Source of the DNA: Clostridia bacterium
Lineage (GTDB): Bacteria; Bacillota_E; RBS10-35; JAJYVN01
Assembly: GCA_027335545.1 (NCBI GenBank)
Contig: DAHWHV010000528.1
Span: forward strand, 1 to 6,743
Reading direction: 5' to 3'
DNA: 6,743 nt
The notes beneath the pieces are model-generated. The model was not told the DNA's origin, ran no database searches, and was given only the letters and a program-made list of their open reading frames with translations. The number at the start of each line of letters is the position of its first letter. Positions within the stretch are counted from its first letter, which is position 1. This document shows positions 5,156 through 6,743 of the stretch, piece after piece. The position numbers were made by a program, and so were the translations under genes.

Positions 5156-6097
5156 CTACCGTAGCCACTCCTGGCCGCCGCCCAGATCCCGGAGGGCGTC
5201 CGCACGCCCGGGGACGCCCTCCCAGTCGCCCGACACCGTGCAGGCCCGGGCACCGCAGAGGGCCGCCAGCCGCCCTGCCTCCCGCAGGGGCAGCCCCTCG
5301 AGCAGACCGGCCAGCAGGCCGGCGGCAAAGGCGTCACCCGCCCCCGTGGCCTCGACCACCTTGACGGGGACCGCCGGTACCTCGACGCATTCGTCCGCCG
5401 AGACAAGGAGCGCGCCGCGCCCGCCACGCTTGACGGCGACCATGCGGCAGCCGAGGGCGAGCCCCCCCTCCGCGATGCCACCGCCATCACCGAAGAGCAG
5501 CGTCCCCTCCTCCTCGCCGAGGACCAACAGGTCCGCCTGGCGCGCCAGGTCGAGGAGCACGGGCCGGGCCACGGCGGGGTCCCAGAGGCGCGCGCGGTAG
5601 TTCGGGTCGAAGCAGACGGCCCGCCCCGCCGCCCGGGCCAAGCGCACCGCGTGCTCCACCGCCCGCCGGGGACCCGGCCCCAGGGCGGCCGTGATGCCGG
5701 TCACGTGCAACCAGCGTGCCCCGGCGATCGCCGCGGCCGGCACGTCCCCCGGATCGAGCAGGCTCGCCGCTGATCCCTTCCGGTAGTAAAACACGCGACT
5801 GTCGCCGCCGGCCGAGCGTTCCTTAAACATCACACCCGTCGGCGCGCGGGGATCCAACCGCGCGCCGGACAGGTCCACGCCCTCGCCACGCAAGGTGGCC
5901 CAAACGTAGCGTCCGAACTCGTCGTCCCCCAGCAGTCCGATCCACGCGGCGGGATGCCCCAAACGGCAGAGGGCGATCGCCAGGTTGGACTCCGCCCCCG
6001 CGACCGCCCGCCGGAAGCGATCCGCGTGCCGCAAGGGCCCCGTGTCCTCCGGCACGAACACGACCATGCTTTCGCCCAGCGTCACCACCTCGGCCAA
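5156..6097 (-). CDS. kdgK: 2-keto-3-deoxygluconate kinase, PfkB/ribokinase family
   Basis: Phosphorylates 2-keto-3-deoxygluconate to KDPG with ATP in the cytoplasm, feeding the lower Entner-Doudoroff pathway in sugar-acid use. 313 residues, the usual family length. Seen: VTLGESMVVF at 5-14; the substrate-site segment AGAESNLAIALCRLG at 33-47; GLLGDDEFGRYV at 54-65; RVFYYRKGSAASLL at 101-114; HVTGITAALG at 131-140; FDPNYRARLWD at 163-173; and the PfkB signature EATGAGDAFAAG at 249-260 with catalytic Asp255. The YYR-GSAAS and FDPNYR-LW motifs favour KDG kinase over fructokinase or ribokinase, though exact substrate is inferred. The TTG start at 6097 has GAGGGGGGG with a 6-nt spacer. No sugar-acid dehydratase, aldolase, transporter or regulator is visible nearby, and no clear promoter is seen. 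It looks monocistronic and separate from the rimP operon. Confidence 0.9.
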   Translation of the reverse strand: MAEVVTLGESMVVFVPEDTGPLRHADRFRRAVAGAESNLAIALCRLGHPAAWIGLLGDDEFGRYVWATLRGEGVDLSGARLDPRAPTGVMFKERSAGGDSRVFYYRKGSAASLLDPGDVPAAAIAGARWLHVTGITAALGPGPRRAVEHAVRLARAAGRAVCFDPNYRARLWDPAVARPVLLDLARQADLLVLGEEEGTLLFGDGGGIAEGGLALGCRMVAVKRGGRGALLVSADECVEVPAVPVKVVEATGAGDAFAAGLLAGLLEGLPLREAGRLAALCGARACTVSGDWEGVPGRADALRDLGGGQEWLR

Positions 6098-6233
6098 GCC
6101 GCACCCCCCCTCTTGCGGGGCGAAGACCAGGGGCGCCCGCCGCGGGGCCCACCCGGACCGAGCCGGTGCTGGCGTGCCGGGTCCCGAGGCGAACCGTTCC
6201 TAGAAACATGAGCATACGTTAGGAGATCGGCAC
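6098..6233 (-). other. Spacer between the tnpB remnant and kdgK
   Basis: This holds the kdgK ribosome-binding site (G-run 6104-6110), a 6-bp inverted repeat ACCCGG (6151-6156) / CCGGGT (6177-6182), and an A+T-richer patch at 6199-6225 bounded by CCTA and TAGG. I find no promoter with both boxes acceptable. It probably contains the right end of the transposon, but I cannot place the boundary. Confidence 0.4.
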
Positions 6234-6743
6234 TCAGGCGACCACAGGGAGCCTCCCGGGGCAGACGCTCGGCAAGACGCGGACATGCCTGCCGCGCCAG
6301 CCGCACAGTCCACCACCAGGGCGCACCCACTGCCGGTAGCCCTGCTTCTCCCGCCGCGGCCCATGCCTCCCCGACAGGATCGGGAACCACGCATTCCGTG
6401 ACGTGAACGGCCTCGCCACTGACGCGCTCGTATAGAACACGCCCTGCCGGTGGGCGGATGCGGCTTGCGCCAGCCTCCGCCCACGCTCCTTGGCGTGCTC
6501 GGCCTGGCGCCGAGCCGCCTGCTCCGCGAAATACTCCGCCCCGATGTTCAGCGCCGCCATATAGTCCCGGTCGCCGTTGGCCCCGCACTTGCCGCACATT
6601 CCACCACGAGCATCGCCTGGGCCGGTGCTTTGTCCCGGCGTGGCCAGGTCGCCAGCCGTGCGACCCCGGTTTGTGGCGCGGCTGCTTCTCTGGCGGGCAC
6701 GGCGGGTGATCCTCAACGTGCTGTCCATCGGCCCCGCAGCGCG
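6234..6743 (-). CDS. tnpB: IS200/IS605-type TnpB (OrfB), C-terminal part, runs off right edge, probably frameshifted
   Basis: TnpB is the RNA-guided DNA endonuclease of IS200/IS605 elements. The diagnostic piece is the C-terminal zinc ribbon and last catalytic motif, MCGKCGANGDRDYMAALNIG (roughly 6540-6600): the second CxxC pair followed by the DRD Asp and the AxNI helix. It is followed by an AEYFAEQAARRQAEHAKERG helix and a tail ending at TGA 6234. The first CxxC pair is not in this frame. In another minus-strand frame, right at the window edge, RCGADG and then a Pro/His/Lys-rich run ending PRRCSWW look like the missing upstream ribbon, which suggests a one-base frameshift near 6600. The RuvC core and any tnpA lie outside the window. 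It could be a decayed copy; the family call is good, intactness doubtful. Confidence 0.7.
   Translation of the reverse strand, partial: RAAGPMDSTLRITRRARQRSSRATNRGRTAGDLATPGQSTGPGDARGGMCGKCGANGDRDYMAALNIGAEYFAEQAARRQAEHAKERGRRLAQAASAHRQGVFYTSASVARPFTSRNAWFPILSGRHGPRREKQGYRQWVRPGGGLCGWRGRHVRVLPSVCPGRLPVVA

Noticed and set aside
4653..5168. Minus-strand open frame of 171 codons between kdgK and rimP
   Set aside because: Repetitive Ala/Arg/Gly translation, crosses the repeat cluster and the -35/-10 region of the operon promoter, and resembles no family.
6199..6240. Promoter for kdgK with TATGCT as -10
   Set aside because: The hexamer 17 bases upstream (GCCTGA) does not resemble a -35, and other spacings are no better.

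Overview
The window comes from a very GC-rich bacterial chromosome. Four of the six genes have GTG or TTG starts. All six genes lie on the minus strand, so transcription runs from the right edge to the left. The left two thirds hold the conserved transcription/translation operon rimP - nusA - rnpM(ylxR) - ylxQ - infB, in the order usual in Bacillota and related Gram-positives. NusA has no C-terminal acidic repeats. A GC-rich Bacillota lineage (Thermaerobacter, Symbiobacterium or Limnochorda type) is my best guess. That is inference from gene order and base composition only.

Layout, reading right to left: (1) 6234-6743, the 3' part of an IS200/IS605-type tnpB, running off the right edge and probably frameshifted; (2) 6098-6233, a short spacer; (3) 5156-6097, a PfkB-family sugar kinase, very likely 2-keto-3-deoxygluconate kinase (kdgK); (4) 4684-5155, a non-coding stretch with a cluster of C-rich direct and inverted repeats; (5) 4655-4683, a near-consensus housekeeping promoter with a 17-bp spacer and extended -10; (6) about 4459-4650, a structured leader with a terminator-like hairpin followed by two more stems, the last touching the rimP ribosome-binding site; (7) 4006-4458 rimP, 2634-3893 nusA, 2091-2600 rnpM, about 1429-2081 ylxQ, and 1-1117 the N-terminal third or so of infB (initiation factor IF2).

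The operon genes act together in RNA synthesis and use. RimP matures the 30S subunit, NusA controls pausing and termination, RnpM and YlxQ are small RNA-binding proteins, and IF2 places initiator tRNA on the ribosome. The leader terminator sits upstream of the gene for a termination factor (NusA), so autoregulation by attenuation is an attractive but untested idea.

The main oddities are in the rnpM-ylxQ-infB section. rnpM and ylxQ share one reading frame, separated by a single TGA and carrying low-complexity extensions on both sides of it. The ylxQ frame has no stop until deep inside infB, whereas a stop in another frame falls just after the L7Ae domain. I see no clearly new defence or mobile system. 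The most interesting signals are the attenuator-like leader and the split or frameshifted YlxR/YlxQ arrangement.
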